Shown piece by piece: positions 34,141 to 42,951 of a DNA stretch of 64,000 bases (its first letter is position 1; every line of letters starts with the position of its first letter). This stretch comes from Turritopsis dohrnii (taxonomy: Eukaryota > Cnidaria > Hydrozoa > Anthoathecata > Oceaniidae): NCBI GenBank assembly GCA_027922465.2, contig BQMF02000008.1, positions 558,001 through 622,000 of the forward strand, written 5' to 3'. The position numbers were made by a program, and so were the translations under genes. A model generated the notes under the pieces. It ran no database searches. It saw nothing but the letters and a program-made list of their open reading frames with translations, and was not told the origin of the DNA.

Positions 34141-36141
34141 TTCCTGCAAGAATGGAAAAAACTGACAAACGACCCAGAAATCCTTACAACGGTGGAGGGC
34201 TGGGAAATACCTTTTACTACTACTCCAATACAGGAGTATGCTCCTCAACCAGTAAAATTTTCAACCGAGGAAACCAAAAAGGTGGAAACAGAGATACAGG
34301 AGATGCTGGGGAAAGGAGCGATACAGAAAGTCCTACCTTGTGCCCATCAGTATGTCAGCAATCTATTCCTAGTGGGAAAAAAGGATGGAGGGAACAGACC
34401 TGTGGTCAATCTAAAGCAATTGAACTCTTACCTCCCCTACGAACATTTCAAAATGGAAAATTTAACCCACTTAAAGAATATTCTTCAGAAGGGAGACTAC
34501 ATGTGCAAATTGGACATGAAGGACGCCTATTTCTGCGTGCCTCTAGGGAAACGATCCAGAAAATATGTGAGGTTTCGTTTTACAGGAAACCTATACGAGT
34601 TCATTTGCCTTTGTTTTGGCCTAGGTCCAGCCCCACGGGTATTTACCAAGCTTTTGAAGGTCCCAATTGCTCTGTTGCGAAAGATAAACATTCGCATTAT
34701 TATTTATCTGGACGATATGCTTATAATGCACCAGACAATTTCAGGTTTAGTAAGGAGCAGGGACACAGTGATTTTTCTTCTGGAACATCTTGCTTTTGTG
34801 ATAAATCAGAAGAAATCGATTTTCGAGCCGACTCAGGAAATAGAATTTTTAGGGCTATTAGTCAATTCAATTACTATGAGCCTATCCCTGACTCAAGAGA
34901 AATTGGACAAGATTTCCAAGGAGTGTTGGGAGATGTACAAAAATCATACAATGTCCCTTTTAGATCTGACAAAGCTCATAGGGAGACTTTGTTCCACAAT
35001 TCAAGCAGTTCTTCCGGCCCAGTTGCAGTACAGGTACTTGCAACGAATTCAGACCCAGGCTCTCCGCATAAATCAGGGTTATCACCACACAGTAAAATTG
35101 GACTGGAGAGCCAGGGAAGAACTTTTATGGTGGGTGGTGAATTTACAGATCTCCAATGGAAGGAAAATACTTCAAGAGGATTCTCAGTTGACAATTCAGA
35201 CAGATGCATCCAAGAAGGGGTGGGGAGCCTATGCCCGGGGCATACTGACAGGGGGACCTTGGAATGCAGAGGAAAGGTCCCGTCACATAAATATTCTGGA
35301 ACTTTTGGCAGTGAAGTATGCCCTCCTATCATACACCAAAAGATTCGAGTCAGTGAGGTCCATTCACTTTCAGATAGACAACACAACAGCCCTTTCATAT
35401 CTACTGAAAATGGGGGGCACACGTTGTGTGGAGATGACCAAAATAGCAAAAGAAACTTGGTCATATCTGCTGCAAGAGTCGATCACAATTACAGCAGAAT
35501 ACCTCCCCAGTGCCATGAATTACAAAGCGGACTGGGAATCTCGGCACACAGTGGACAGCTCAGATTGGAAGCTGTCAAAAAGAGTGTTCCATCAAATTTG
35601 CCAAAAGCTAGGCATCCCCAACATAGACCTGTTCGCTTCAAGAGTAAACAATCAGCTCCAAAGGTATTACTCTTGGAGACCGGATCCATACAGTCAGGGG
35701 ACAGATGCAATGCAACAGGATTGGACAAGAAAGTTCCCTTACGCCTTTCCCCCATTTTGTATGATAAGTGCTACTCTGGCAAAAACGAAAAGGGAGAAAG
35801 TAGGTCAAATGATAATTGTGACACCAGCATGGCAGTCACAGCCATGGTACTCACAACTCATTCAAATGTCAATTCGAAATCCAGTTCTTATTCCACATCA
35901 TCAAGACTTGCTGTTGAATCCCCAAAGGGAAGTACACCCACTAGTGCAGACAAGAAAACTACAGTTGGTGGCATGGCTAGTTTCAGGGATAGCTTGCAGA
36001 GTGCAGGTCTATCAGAATCAGCTAGCAATCTTGTCCTCCACTCCAGGAGAGCAGGTTCTTTGTCAAATTACGAATCGTCCTGGCGACTCTGGTCTGGCTG
36101 GTGTAGTAAACAATCGATTGATCCTATTCGATGTCCTATAA
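34141..36141 (+). CDS. DIRS reverse transcriptase-RNase H polyprotein
   Basis: Copies the element RNA into DNA. This frame is open from about 34135; similarity begins at FLQEWKKLTNDPEIL, upstream of the first possible start codon. RT: WEIPF, KGAIQKV, LYEFICLCFGLGPAPRVF, and the catalytic box IIYLDDML at about 34695-34720. RNase H: LTIQTDASKKGWGAY, INILELLAVKYAL, IDNTTALSYLLKMGG (about 35185-35420). It is followed by the conserved post-RNase H region of DIRS elements (GIPNIDLFASRVNNQ, FPYAFPP). The true N-terminus lay upstream, probably overlapping the gag 3' end (frame with KSLFAKEIPKVPFIG at about 33735-33782), and is now cut by the MITE and by frame changes near 34123-34140. Reading through to 36141 overlaps the tyrosine recombinase start. 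Confidence 0.8.
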   Translation, partial: FLQEWKKLTNDPEILTTVEGWEIPFTTTPIQEYAPQPVKFSTEETKKVETEIQEMLGKGAIQKVLPCAHQYVSNLFLVGKKDGGNRPVVNLKQLNSYLPYEHFKMENLTHLKNILQKGDYMCKLDMKDAYFCVPLGKRSRKYVRFRFTGNLYEFICLCFGLGPAPRVFTKLLKVPIALLRKINIRIIIYLDDMLIMHQTISGLVRSRDTVIFLLEHLAFVINQKKSIFEPTQEIEFLGLLVNSITMSLSLTQEKLDKISKECWEMYKNHTMSLLDLTKLIGRLCSTIQAVLPAQLQYRYLQRIQTQALRINQGYHHTVKLDWRAREELLWWVVNLQISNGRKILQEDSQLTIQTDASKKGWGAYARGILTGGPWNAEERSRHINILELLAVKYALLSYTKRFESVRSIHFQIDNTTALSYLLKMGGTRCVEMTKIAKETWSYLLQESITITAEYLPSAMNYKADWESRHTVDSSDWKLSKRVFHQICQKLGIPNIDLFASRVNNQLQRYYSWRPDPYSQGTDAMQQDWTRKFPYAFPPFCMISATLAKTKREKVGQMIIVTPAWQSQPWYSQLIQMSIRNPVLIPHHQDLLLNPQREVHPLVQTRKLQLVAWLVSGIACRVQVYQNQLAILSSTPGEQVLCQITNRPGDSGLAGVVNNRLILFDVL

Positions 36142-36951
36142 CTGATATTTTGAATTACCTCTCATCCTTGTATGATATTGGATTGGCTTAATAGGACAAT
36201 AAATAACCATAGGTCAGCTATATCGGCATACCATGAGGTGGTCGATGGTAAAAGTGCAGGAAAGCACCCACTTGTTTGTTCTCTTTTAGCGGGGGTGTTC
36301 AATAAAAGGCCGCCAAAACCACGTTTGACTCAGGTTTGGAGTGTAAATGATGTTCTGAGATATTTTCATTCTCAGGGCGAAACAGACTTGTTATCTGACA
36401 AAGATTTAACCCTAAAATTGACAATGCTTCTAGCTTTATCATCGGCTTCTAGGGCTTCAGCAATTCACCACTTGGATATACGGTACATGGTAAAGGGGGA
36501 GGGTTGTTATGTCTTCTCCTTTGACAAATTACATAAAGCTTGGAGAAAAGGCAAATCTCCACCACAAGTTGTATATTTTGCATACCCAGAAGACAGAATC
36601 TTGTGTGTGATCACTGCTTTGGAAGAATACCTTAAGAGGTCTGAGCAATGGCGGAACAATAAAAAAACACAGTTGTTACTTAGTTTTATCAATCCACACA
36701 AGGAAGTTGTCTCTAGCACAGTTTCAGGCTGGCTCAAAAAACTCCTCCAGTTAGTAGGCATTGATACAAATGTTTATAAGGGTCATTCGACTAGGGCAGC
36801 ATCAAGTTCCATGGCAGGTCTGAAAGGTCTATCTACTCAAGACATCATGGAAAGAGGGTGTTGGTCGAATGAGTCTACCTGGCAAAAGTTTTATAACAAG
36901 GACATAAAGTCTTTAGCCCAAGTGTATCAGGAAAAATTGATGTCAAATTGA
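35960..36951 (+). pseudogene. DIRS tyrosine recombinase, one frameshift
   Basis: Inserts the circular DNA form by site-specific recombination. The N-terminal core-binding half (SASNLVLHSRRAGSLSNYES to LSSLYDIGLA, ending about 36190) is in one frame, and the catalytic half (TINNHRSAISAYHEVV to the stop at 36949-36951) is in another. The frames meet near 36185, consistent with a one-base indel. Catalytic-type motifs are visible: SSASRASAIHHLD (first Arg), KGHSTRAASSSMAG (His-x-x-Arg) and WQKFYNK (Tyr). The N-terminal frame is open upstream to 34074 across the RT region. Inactive in this copy unless the shift is bypassed. Confidence 0.8.
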
Positions 36952-36960
36952 GCTTTGAAC

Positions 36961-37130
36961 AGAGGTGGGAAACGAGCTCCTCGGAGTTGATACGGAGCAC
37001 ATAGTTGGAAGAATGCATTGTTATATCGTACGGAGATTTTATGAAATAAAATTAGCCAATTACGTAAGGCCGCAAAGCGGCCGCAATGTAATTGCGATTT
37101 TATGAATAAAATCGGAGTACGATATAACAA
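36961..37130 (+). repeat. DIRS right inverted terminal repeat and complementary block
   Basis: 36961-37052 is the inverted copy of the left terminus. It continues into a block with TTACGTAAGGCCGCAAAGCG and a short palindrome, and ends with GTACGATATAACAAT, the inverse of the motif in the terminal repeat. A complementary block of this kind is expected in DIRS elements. Confidence 0.7.
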
Positions 37131-37599
37131 TCCCACCTCCCGACCCACATCAACCACTATCAACATGCATTTTTCTTTCTTTTAGGTTTTACGAACTTTC
37201 GATTGAGAAGATAAACAGATCAAAAGTTTTCTTCTGAAAAATAAAGCTTTAGCTTTCACTTAAATCTTGTTGTTTTTTCTCTCACCCGTCATGACCTTTG
37301 GCAATCGCAAACTTCTTCTTTGTTTTTACCTGTAGGAAAAAGGGGAAGGGGCGAATGCAAAATAGACTAAAAAAGGTGTGCATAAAGGCAGTATTAAAAT
37401 GATAACAATGATTCGTACAAAGTCGGACTATTGAGGGCTGGATACTCAGTTTGGAGTATTTGAATCATGCACGGTTCATATCCGTAGCAGTTAATCGTAC
37501 TGAAGGAACCGTTAACCATGCCCCCCTTGATAATAATGGCACAAAAAAAAAAAAAAAAAAAAAGGAAAGGAAAGGAACAATAATAGCAACAACAACAGA
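37131..37599. other. Spacer between DIRS end and an extra DIRS terminus
   Basis: No gene. Holds a 21-base A run at 37543-37563 followed by GGAAAGGAAAGGAAC. It lies between two oppositely oriented copies of the same DIRS-terminal block. Confidence 0.45.
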
Positions 37600-37604
37600 A
37601 ACTG

Positions 37605-37720
37605 GCTTTCCGCGGAGCTTCAACGGAGCACATAGTTGGAAGAATGCATTGTTATATCGTACTCCGATTTTATTCATAAAATCGCAATTACATTGCGGCC
37701 TTACGTAATTGGCTAATTTA
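37605..37720 (+). repeat. Third DIRS terminus fragment
   Basis: Begins with CCGCGGAGCTTCAACGGAGC, similar to the right terminal repeat through GGAAGAATGCATTGTTATAT. It then switches to the inverse complement of 37052-37128 (ATTGCGGCCTTACGTAATTG). It is a solo or rearranged terminus outside the main element. Confidence 0.6.
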
Positions 37721-37759
37721 ATAACCAATAGGTTGTGAACAATCAACAATTTGGTTGTT

Positions 37760-38804
37760 AGAACCCAGGTTTCATTATTTGTCCCGGTATTGGGGCCTTT
37801 GCCTTGTAAATATATATTTCATGTGGGTAGGGCTATTAGACATCTGTTTTACAATCTTTGAACAGTGACATAGACCTTTGTTTATCACACAAATATCACT
37901 TTAGTGGTACCAATGCCTGAGTCTAGTTGTAAAGCCATAATCAAAATAATGGAGGCATGGATCGAAGCCTTGGTCTTGGTGGTAGGGACAGGTCATAAAC
38001 AGGTCATATGAAAGTCCATGAGGTGTGCCATATATGTTACAAGTTAGCATTGTATACAATAAAAAGAAAGATAACAAACTAACAAGATAGCAAAATAACG
38101 CTCAAAATCGTGTCCAGGTTACGAGGTCTGTAGGATATATTATTCTAATGGACGTGGCTTGGTAATGTCTATTTGACAATTTTTATTGAACTAACGGTTC
38201 AAATAAGATTATTTTCCAAACAAGCCTGTTGTAATTCCCTAGCATGTGCGTTTTCCAATCTTTGTCCGGGTTACGGGGTCCAGGTTACGGGGTCTTGGTA
38301 TATAAGGTACATAATTCCAATGGGCGTGACTTGGTAACGTCCATTTGAAAACTTTTATTGGACTTATACCTTTCAAATAAGATTCTTTTCTTATCCAGCA
38401 TCCCCTTTAAAGTACTTTGTAGGTTTTGATCCGGGTCCCTCTCCTAGGTCCCAATCAATAAAATCGTTAAGGCAAAAAGGGCGTGGCATTACATAACATG
38501 GATTTAATTAATACTGAAATACACTTTAAAATCTTATATTAAATAATTCAGCCTCAAAACCATTGTGTAATTGCACATTTTATGCGACGTGACCCCCGTC
38601 TTTGTGCCAAAAATCGCAGCTACAAATTTATGGTCAAAATTACCCTAAATTTGGCATACGAAAATTTAAATATCTCCAGTTAGGAAGGCTAGAAACTTGG
38701 TTGACCCCTCGTTGGAAAGCTGAAAGGCTGTAGAATGCGATAAAGATGATTTTAAAAAATAATTCACACTGTTCACACGAATATAAAATGACCTGAAAGG
38801 CCTA
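37760..38804. repeat. Intergenic region with an old tandem duplication
   Basis: No coding match. About 38115-38225 and 38277-38395 are two diverged copies of one unit (AGGTTACGGGGTC, AATGGGCGTGACTTGGTAA, CAAATAAGATTCTTTT), period about 160 bases. The rest is unidentified spacer. Confidence 0.5.
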
Positions 38805-38963
38805 AATCCATGCGAAATTTTTCAAAACAACCATTCGCCAAAATTAATCCACGCGAAATTTTTCTCAAAGTACCTATTCGCGAAAATAAATCTAAAAAAT
38901 TTCGTGTGGTAAAAAACTCGCGAAAATTAATCTCGCAAAAAATTAATCCGATTAAAGTATTTG
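38805..38963 (-). repeat. CGCGAAA-rich interspersed repeat, copy 2
   Basis: Inverted relative to 29663-30068. It contains GCGAAATTTTTC, AAAATTAATCCACGCGAAA and GCGAAAATAAATC modules and ends at AATCCGATTAAAGTA, the complement of the start of copy 1. Non-coding. Confidence 0.6.
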
Positions 38964-39773
38964 AAACAGCTTTAAAAACGCTGAAAGTCAGTTTTTGAAT
39001 TTTCAACAAGATTCGCAATAATGCGACTATATATTTCCCCAAAGTTGCGAAATTTTTGTCAACTATTGTGTGTACATTGATAACCATGAGAAGAATGTAA
39101 TGATCAAATAATTACGGTATAACTACCATCAACCTGGTGCTCAGATAAAAATGTTGTTGCAGAAGCTTGACAAGCTTGAGCTATCCTATACCATAAACTC
39201 ATGGTAAACAATGTAATTCAACACTTGCTTTTTGTAACTCGGATAAAACTATCTTACAACATACAATCAAATTTGTACAGGTTTACTGTACAAAAGAAGA
39301 AAAGAAAATTGTTAAACCTAATTTTAATACCTACAGTATATACTTTGGGTTAAGCAAATAACTTATAAGCGATCAAAATCTCTACTAACAAATAATTATG
39401 TGTAGCATTTCAAATTAGGACAGAAGAGTTATTTTCAAAAAAGAGATGGGCTTAAAGTGACAATTTATAAAACCAACTTAAAGTATTCAGAATAAACATC
39501 TCTGTTCAAAAAAATATGTTCACACTCATTGTTTATGTGATAAAATTGACCTAGTAGAAAAAGCAAAAATGTTACACTACCCATCTGCACTGACTGAAAA
39601 AAATGGCGTACTCTTATGACTCTAATAGTGTACACTGTACACTAGCTTGTATTCTTATCTACTTTGGCTAGGCGAAAATTCAATTCTAAACCGCGACTAT
39701 AAAAGTGAATGGAGAAGAAGGAGAAGGAAAATGCTGGTTTTAACATAAATTTCGCCCTAAGGGGAAATATATA
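38964..39773. other. Spacer without recognised features
   Basis: AT-rich, no coding or repeat match recognised. Confidence 0.45.
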
Positions 39774-40583
39774 CAGTGTGTCCCAGAGAATTTCGGTCTG
39801 AGATTTTAACAAACTATGACTTTTCACACACATATCAGATTTTAGAGATTTTTACATCATTTGATAGCATTTCTTTCATGGATTTTAAAAACCTATTATT
39901 TAAATAATTTAGTCCAACACCTTTGCAGTAAAAAGGATTTCTTTAAACTGTCACGGTCATTAACTCCTTAATGGTTAATAAAAGTAAGTTTTCGCGTGCG
40001 ATTATTCTTTTGTTTATTAAGAACATGTCGTGGTGTTATTGAACACACTAAAATTATAATCTCATCACAAAGTTAAAAATTGTGAGACGGGGGCTTCTAC
40101 AAAATTGTTTTGACATCATATGAGCAATCTTTAGTTTCCACAAAAGCTTTTCTCCACTGAGATCCAGAGTCAATCAGAGTTAAGAAGTAAAATTGTTGAC
40201 GCAGCAAATAATCTTAAACAAAATCAAAATTTTATTCGATACTCTTGATGACAGCAACAGAAAATCGCTGTGTCAAGAGAAACAGGGGACATGTTGAGAC
40301 AGCTTAAAATTTTGTTTTTAATGACTCTTGTGTTTTACAGTCACTTGACTTGTTATTGTTTTTGATAATGATCGTTAATTAACCATTAAGAAGATAATTG
40401 GATTTTTTCATGGTAAAATCTATAATTGTTTCCAAACTAAAAGGTTTTGGAGAACAAAATGTATACTTTTAGAATCTATGAATAAAATCCTATCGAATGG
40501 TGTAAAAATTGCTGAAATCTGATATATGTGTGAAAAGTTATGAGCTGTTAAAATCTCAGGCCGAAATTCTCTGGGACACACTG
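39774..40583. mobile_element. TA-flanked TIR element (CAGTGTGTCCCAGAGAA termini)
   Basis: An 810-base element flanked by TA on both sides. The inverted termini extend imperfectly for about 100 bases, beginning CAGTGTGTCCCAGAGAATTT. A TA duplication with these termini suggests a Tc1/mariner-type non-autonomous element. No transposase ORF. Confidence 0.7.
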
Positions 40584-40585
40584 TA

Positions 40586-41410
40586 TATACAATTATTTTC
40601 AATTCCCGAGATATTGCTGTTTAAAGGTACATACAAATATGTAAATAACTGACTGAAGAAATATTAATGATACACTGCTAAAATTTGGTAGTGTAGTGGC
40701 AAACACCTATAAGTATCGAATCACTAAAAATAATTGTTGCCACAGGTCTCCTCTGTCTTTGGCTGACAAGTCTATAAATGGAGATCCTCTCAGGTAAGGT
40801 AAACGTAATTTTAGGAAATGGAACAGTTTTCACTGGACGTAAAGTAAAGCAAAATTGACCATAGTCACAGTGGTGGATGCTGATATATGGCTTTGTCAGC
40901 AAAAAATAATAGAGACCTCGAACCGAGCCAGGAGTAGCATGGCCATAAATTTCTTTGCTATTTTCACAACTGCAGTGTTATTTACCACACTCTACATGCA
41001 ATGTTCTAACAATTATAACATGCTGAGTTATTCACACATTTGCATGTCACCATTTTAAAAATTCTTCCAATTGGTACAAAAAAAACAATTTTGAAGTGTG
41101 TGTCCAGTTATGCTGCGGAGCAGACAGTGTAAGCCGGTGAACAAAACACGTGGTTCGTGTTCACACGTTCCATTGAAACATTGAAACATTGAAAACAGTA
41201 GCGAGGAGAAAGGTCCGAAGACAGTAGCGAAGAGAAATGAAAGAAAGGTTAACTAAAACTTAGCAAAATTTTTGGAAAGAGATTGACCTAAATGTGAAAT
41301 CTCGTTATGCGCTTGCTCACTACTATGAAGTTCTAATTACGTTGTGGTTTCCAATGAAAGTAAATGAACACTCCCAACAAACACCCAACATCCCTGAGTT
41401 AGCTGGACTT

Positions 41411-41449
<39 letters not shown>

Positions 41450-42951
41450 TGCAAGATCTAATTTCAAGACAGACGTTTAAAAAGCACTAGGGGCATGTAG
41501 ACTCTGAATTTAGGCAGTGAAAAAACCACTCAAGCAAACAAAGAAGGTCTCCTCCTCTAGCTAAAATTACATCTTTTTGTGAAATATAGATGACTTTCGA
41601 AAGTTGATGGATGTCAGGTTGATTTATGTTTATATCCTGTACAAACTGTAAAACAAATGTTAAAAAAGTGGAAGGGGTATATAATTGTTAATAGAACATC
41701 TTATTTTAATGTCAAATGAACTCTCAGGGAACTATATCAAATAAAGTGTTTTAAATTTTGTTACTTTCATGTGTGTGCAAATCAGTAGTCAATGACATCA
41801 TTACATTTTATGCTGAAATATTAGGAAATTATATGAGAAAGAATGAACATTTGTAAACGCTGATGTCCATTAGAAAATCATCAATAATTATGAACACCCT
41901 TCCTAAAAGCATGAACATAGAAAATAAAAAAGATTATGGCATGAAATTTATGTATCAACAATGTTGTTTTTAATTTAAAGATAGAATATATTTTGTTTAT
42001 TAAAGAAGGATGGTTTTAGTTAGGGAGATAGACGCTATTGAGAGTATTCACCTTTATTTCATAATTTTATTGCCCCTGCAGCTAGCGTAAGCGAGAGAGG
42101 AGGCATAGTAGTTTCACGAGATAGGCAAATGTCAGTTTCCAATTTTGTTTTTCATCTTCATCATCATCATCATCTTCCAACTTTCGTGTTGGCGTTACAC
42201 GGTGGAATACAATTATTAGCTGACTTTGCTTTTTTCCCGTTTCAAAGCATGATACTGTAAGTGGGAGACAGAATGTTTTTTCGTATCTCTTTCTTAATTT
42301 ATTATTATATATTATATTATGTTATTTAAAAAGTTTGTATGCTAAAATTAATTAAACATTTTTCATATTACTTTTGCGGTGTTTTAGTGAAGTGAACAAC
42401 AATGATTTTGAAGCACAGCTTGAAATCTGAAATTTTGCCAACACCATACATTTTATGTTTGTATATGTTTTAGCTCTAAATCTTTCGTTCAATAAATTAC
42501 AAGTGTCATGACTGGAGCCTCAATGTTACTCGTCTTGTGATCATAATGCGAGACAGTTCTAAAACGATTTTGAGTGAGTGTTGGGCAGCTCTCTGAGGTT
42601 TCCTAAAAAACTGGCTTTGTTGAAATGTTTAAGCATATAAGTATGCTACTTACCAGGCCCACAATAAACCAAAACATTTGTTTTCGGACAAAAATTTGTT
42701 TTTATTGCCGTTGTATAGCTTGCAATGTATAGCTTGCTGTGTGTACAAATTGGAATGCTGAAGCGCAAGGGCAATTTTAGCTAAAGCTACATGCTAGTAT
42801 AAGTCTGTTTAAACACAATAGGAGCATTGGCAGACATTACATATTCTTATATTTATTAGTATGTTATAAAAAGATTTTAAAATATCTAAATTTGTTTGTC
42901 CTATACTACATCCATTGACAACTACAAGTTATTATTTAACTAGAATTAAAT
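40586..42951. other. Long intergenic region upstream of GAR1
   Basis: No gene recognised over 2.3 kb. It contains a 38-base C run (41412-41449), a small local duplication at about 41175-41240 (ACAGTAGCGAGGAGAAA / ACAGTAGCGAAGAGAAA) and a CATCAT run at about 42160. The end of this stretch presumably holds the GAR1 promoter; no TATA box was picked out. Confidence 0.45.
41412..41449 (+). repeat. 38-base homopolymeric C tract
   Basis: An uninterrupted run of 38 C flanked by GGACTTT and TGCAAG. Unusually long for an AT-rich genome; the exact length may be a sequencing or assembly artefact. Confidence 0.9.

Larger units (their letters stand above)
32315..37130 (+). mobile_element. DIRS-type tyrosine-recombinase retrotransposon
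   Basis: Order of parts: left inverted terminal repeat, gag-like ORF, RT-RNase H ORF, tyrosine recombinase, right inverted terminal repeat, then a complementary block. This is the DIRS layout (no LTRs, no aspartic protease, no DDE integrase). Left (32315-32405) and right (36961-37052) termini are inverted copies about 91 bases long, differing by one substitution seen by eye. Coding regions carry a few single-base frame disruptions and a nested 333-base MITE, so this copy is inactive, yet long open frames and near-identical termini point to a fairly recent insertion. Confidence 0.88.

Noticed and set aside
34074..35950. Very long open frame as a separate protein
   Set aside because: It lies wholly over the RT-RNase H coding region in another frame and shows recombinase similarity only near its end. 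I treat the rest as the overlapping upstream part of the recombinase frame, not as an independent gene.
37394..37749. Open frames with Phe/Lys runs
   Set aside because: They translate the poly-A tract and the extra DIRS terminus, not a gene.
40855..41058. Open frame with a hydrophobic segment
   Set aside because: No start context, no neighbours, no recognised family; probably chance.
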